From: an uncultured Peptococcaceae bacterium
GTDB taxonomy: Bacteria; Bacillota; Dehalobacteriia; UBA7702
Assembly (NCBI GenBank): GCA_937919295.1
Contig: CALFRX010000322.1
Span: 1-8,239, forward strand
Direction of reading: 5' to 3'
DNA: 8,239 bases
A program made the position numbers and the translations under genes. The notes under the pieces were generated by a model that saw only the letters and a list, made by a program, of their open reading frames with translations, was not told the origin of the DNA and did not search any database. Positions 5,568-8,239 of this stretch are shown one piece after another. The first letter of the stretch is position 1. Every line of letters starts with the position of its first letter.

Positions 5568-7574
5568 TTGGATACCATGTTTTTCGGCACATTAGCATTT
5601 CTAATTTTATTTCCGACCGTGATTGCACTGATTCTTTTGGCTGTTAAAAATGATGCCGCAAGAGGCGGGATTGTCAAAGTAGCGTCTGTTCTGATTGCTT
5701 TGGGTTCCGTCTTTCTTGCTGTGGTGTATTTTATGAACGGGGGAGGTACGACCATCGCTTTTGATAGCGAGGTGGTTTCCTACGCCATGATGATCATCGA
5801 GATTCTTTTAGGTCTCATCATCATCGTCCTCGGGATCAAGTACAGACATTATTGGGCATCGGTCTTAGCAGCAATTCAGACGCCTTTGATGATTTGGTTC
5901 GAATTAACCAAAGGTCATAGCGTTGAAGTCAGCTACAATCTCTATGTCGACGGTCTTTCGGTAATCATGGCTTTGATTATCGGAGTCATCGGTAGTCTTA
6001 TCACTGTTTACGCTTTGGGCTACATGAAAGATTACCAACATCACAATGCAGACAAACCGGATAGAAGACCATTTTTCTTTTTCATCATGTTTGTCTTCCT
6101 TGCCGCCATGTTTGGCATTGTCACCGCGAACAATTTAGTATGGATGTTTTTCTTCTGGGAAATCACGAGTCTGACCTCGTTCTTCCTGATCGGTTATTCC
6201 AAAACAGAAGAAGCGATCAAGAACTCCTTCCGCGCTCTGATCATGAATCTCGGCGGCGGTCTTGGTTTTGTTCTTGCCATCCTTTTCTTGGGCAATTTCT
6301 GCGAAACCGTTGAATTGTCCGGCTTGCTCAGTGGCGGCGTCGCAGGAACCTGGGGTTATTATTTGACCATTCCCGTTGCCCTGCTGGCTTTTGCCGGGAT
6401 CACCAAAGCCGCTCAAATGCCCTTCTCCAGTTGGCTCTTGGGCGCAATGGTGGCGCCGACTCCCGTTTCCGCGCTACTCCATTCTTCCACCATGGTGAAG
6501 GCCGGTGTTTTCCTGATCATCAAACTGGCTCCCGTGATGGGCGTATGGGTTCCCGGTTACGAACAGTCCTATAGCGCGCTCTATTATAATTACGCCGGCA
6601 TCATGGTGATGTTGGTCGGCGGTATTACCTTCCTTATTGCTTCCCTTATTGCCATTTCCCAGTCTAACGCCAAACGCGTTTTGGCCTACTCCACCGTGGC
6701 GAACCTCGGTTTAATCGTTTGCTGCGGCGGCATCGGTACCGCTGCTGCGGTTTGGGCCGGGATTATGCTGATTATCTTCCACGCCATCGCCAAATCTTTG
6801 CTGTTCCTCAGCGTCGGTACCACCGAACACCGGATTGGCAGCAGAGACATCGAAGATATGGACGGTCTCTTTGTGAGATTGCCCAATGTCGCGAAGTTTA
6901 TGATCGTTGGCATCTGCGGTATGTTTATCGCTCCTTTCGGGATGTTGATTTCCAAGTGGGCGGCGATGGTTTCGTTTATCGATTCCGGTAACCCGTTCCT
7001 TATTTTACTGCTGGTCTTCGGTTCCGCGGCAACGCTGTTCTTCTGGACCAAATGGCTCGGAAAGCTCACCGCCGTGGTTGCCGGTAAAGACAATCACGAA
7101 TCTTTAGGGATCTCCGGCGAAGAAAAAATGGTGCTTGGCACCTTAACCGGGTTGACCGTGGCAATGTGCCTGTTCTTCCCGATTCTTTCCTCCCACGTGG
7201 TGGTACCCTATCTTAGCACCTTCTTCTCCGATCTTGAGACCAGTATGTTAAGCAGCGGTAACCTCGCGATTATGGTCTTTATGGTGGCTACTCTCATTCT
7301 GTTGGTCGCCTTCTTCTACGGAAAAACCAATAAAAAGATCGTACCGATCTATCTTTCCGGTGAAAATGTAGGCGATGATATTTCTTTCCGCAACTCCTTC
7401 AAAAAGAACCAGGCTTCCCAGTTGAAAAACTGGTACATGGACGCCTATTTCGGTGAAAAGAAAATGAATCGGATCGGTATCCTCAGCACGGTCATAATCA
7501 TTGCCATGGTTGCTCTTTGGATCGGTGTGATGGCCGGTATTTTGATTCACTTTATCCAGGGAGGTGCGTTCTGA
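5568..7574 (+). CDS. echA: Ech-type hydrogenase membrane subunit A (NuoL/Mrp-antiporter-like)
   Basis: EchA is the large ion-translocating membrane subunit of energy-converting [NiFe] hydrogenase, related to NuoL and MrpA/D. The 668-aa chain is made of many hydrophobic helices. Antiporter-family residues are in place: E198 in WEITSLTSFFLIGY (TM5 glutamate), K280 in GITKAAQMPFSSWLLGAM (TM7 lysine), H305 in PTPVSALLHSSTMVKAG, and H405/K409 in HAIAKSLLFL (TM12 lysine). A hydrophilic stretch near 585-635 (IYLSGENVGDD, then LKNWYMDAYFGEKK) precedes a last membrane helix (637-660); I associate this ending with Ech/hydrogenase-type rather than NuoL proteins. The TTG start is chosen from the GAGGGG spacing. 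The TGA shares its final A with the echB ATG, so the two are one operon and likely coupled. HyfB/HycC of formate hydrogenlyase is a less likely alternative, because the next gene resembles EchB. Confidence 0.88.
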   Translation: MDTMFFGTLAFLILFPTVIALILLAVKNDAARGGIVKVASVLIALGSVFLAVVYFMNGGGTTIAFDSEVVSYAMMIIEILLGLIIIVLGIKYRHYWASVLAAIQTPLMIWFELTKGHSVEVSYNLYVDGLSVIMALIIGVIGSLITVYALGYMKDYQHHNADKPDRRPFFFFIMFVFLAAMFGIVTANNLVWMFFFWEITSLTSFFLIGYSKTEEAIKNSFRALIMNLGGGLGFVLAILFLGNFCETVELSGLLSGGVAGTWGYYLTIPVALLAFAGITKAAQMPFSSWLLGAMVAPTPVSALLHSSTMVKAGVFLIIKLAPVMGVWVPGYEQSYSALYYNYAGIMVMLVGGITFLIASLIAISQSNAKRVLAYSTVANLGLIVCCGGIGTAAAVWAGIMLIIFHAIAKSLLFLSVGTTEHRIGSRDIEDMDGLFVRLPNVAKFMIVGICGMFIAPFGMLISKWAAMVSFIDSGNPFLILLLVFGSAATLFFWTKWLGKLTAVVAGKDNHESLGISGEEKMVLGTLTGLTVAMCLFFPILSSHVVVPYLSTFFSDLETSMLSSGNLAIMVFMVATLILLVAFFYGKTNKKIVPIYLSGENVGDDISFRNSFKKNQASQLKNWYMDAYFGEKKMNRIGILSTVIIIAMVALWIGVMAGILIHFIQGGAF

Positions 7575-8239
7575 TGACAATTGGATTCCTTTCCGACGCC
7601 TTCGGTTTTAACTTCGGTATATGGAACATTGTATCCATGATTGCCTTTGTTGTTTTGGCGCCTTTCGTCGGCGGTTTACTGGCCGGGATCGACCGTAAAA
7701 TTACCGCGAGAATGCAGGGACGCTTCGGCCCCCCCATCCTTCAGCCTTTTTACGATGTGTTGAAGCTGACGGAAAAAGAACCGATTACCGTCAATCAATA
7801 CCAGGACTTCTATATTGGAAGCTTCCTGTTCTTCATTATCCTCACCGGCGTGTTTTTCTTCGCCGGCGGCGATCTCTTACTGGTGATCTTCGCCCTGACC
7901 CTGGCCAGCGTATTTATGATTGTGGCGGCGTTTTCCGCCAACTCTCCTTACGCCCAGGTCGGCGCGGAACGCGAATTGCTCCAGATGATGGCTTACGAAC
8001 CCATGGTGCTTTTGACCGCGGTTGGCTTTTATATGGTCATCGGTACCTTTGATGTGATCGACGTGCTCTCTGCGAAGGTGCCTGCCATTATCTATTTGCC
8101 CGGGGTTTTTGTGGGCTTTGTCTACATTCTGACCATAAAATTCAGAAAATCGCCCTTCGATTTGAGCATGTCTCACCACGCGCACCAGGAATTGGTCAAA
8201 GGGCTTTCCACGGAGCTTTCCGGTAAAACCTTGGCTTTG
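7574..8239 (+). CDS. echB: Ech-type hydrogenase membrane subunit B (NuoH-like), 3' end outside window
   Basis: The first 222 codons are present and the frame is open to the window edge; the family is usually near 280-310 aa, so the end is missing because of the cut. EchB is the NuoH-like membrane subunit that anchors the hydrophilic hydrogenase module and links it to the ion path. Visible features are a first membrane helix (about 17-38), the loop DRKITARMQGRFGPPILQP (40-58) typical of Ech/NuoH proteins, SPYAQVGAERELLQMMAYEP (124-143) with the conserved Glu cluster, and RKSPFDLSMSHHAHQELVKG (191-210), a segment I associate with EchB. The ATG overlaps the echA stop by one base and has a strong AGGGAGGTG at 7558-7566. 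The genes expected next are echC-F; they cannot be seen here. Confidence 0.9.
   Translation, partial: MTIGFLSDAFGFNFGIWNIVSMIAFVVLAPFVGGLLAGIDRKITARMQGRFGPPILQPFYDVLKLTEKEPITVNQYQDFYIGSFLFFIILTGVFFFAGGDLLLVIFALTLASVFMIVAAFSANSPYAQVGAERELLQMMAYEPMVLLTAVGFYMVIGTFDVIDVLSAKVPAIIYLPGVFVGFVYILTIKFRKSPFDLSMSHHAHQELVKGLSTELSGKTLAL

Noticed and set aside
6686..7093. Minus-strand frame opposite echA
   Set aside because: It is fully inside and antisense to echA, with no ribosome binding site and no recognisable motif.

Overview
The window looks like chromosomal DNA of an anaerobic, low-to-moderate-GC Bacillota (Clostridia-like or Negativicutes-like). The signs are strong GGAGG-type ribosome binding sites, sigma-A-type promoters with 17-base spacers, a lipoteichoic-acid-synthase-family enzyme, a uraA-upp salvage pair, and the start of an Ech-type energy-converting [NiFe] hydrogenase operon. 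I cannot place it to genus. No tRNA, rRNA, CRISPR array, insertion sequence or phage gene was seen.

Layout. Bases 1-121 hold an intrinsic terminator, probably for a plus-strand gene that lies off the left edge. Next, on the minus strand (122-2245), is a membrane-anchored LTA-synthase/phosphoglycerol-transferase-family protein of 707 aa with an extra C-terminal beta-rich domain. A short AT-rich divergent promoter region (2246-2433) separates it from a plus-strand gene (2434-3072) for a 212-aa soluble protein that I do not recognise. That gene converges on the uracil salvage operon, with one strong bidirectional terminator (about 3100-3147) between them. The operon runs on the minus strand as uraA (3792-5090) then upp (3159-3788). 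The two genes are 3 bases apart, and the upp ribosome binding site lies inside the last codons of uraA. An AT-rich divergent intergenic region (5091-5567) holds the uraA promoter and a likely promoter for the next operon. That operon runs off the right edge on the plus strand: echA (5568-7574, NuoL/antiporter-like, TTG start) and echB (7574-8239+, NuoH-like, truncated by the window edge).

How the genes work together. UraA imports uracil with protons and Upp converts it to UMP with PRPP, so the pair forms a complete salvage route. EchA and EchB are the two membrane subunits of an energy-converting hydrogenase. They should be followed by the hydrophilic subunits EchC-F, which would couple reduced ferredoxin and H2 to ion translocation. 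The LTA-synthase-like enzyme acts outside the membrane in envelope polymer synthesis. I see no functional link between these three units beyond adjacency. Most of the window is ordinary housekeeping or energy metabolism. The less explained items are the unrecognised 212-aa gene, the C-terminal domain of the LTA-synthase-like protein, its G-rich leader hairpin, and the content of the long uraA-echA intergenic region.
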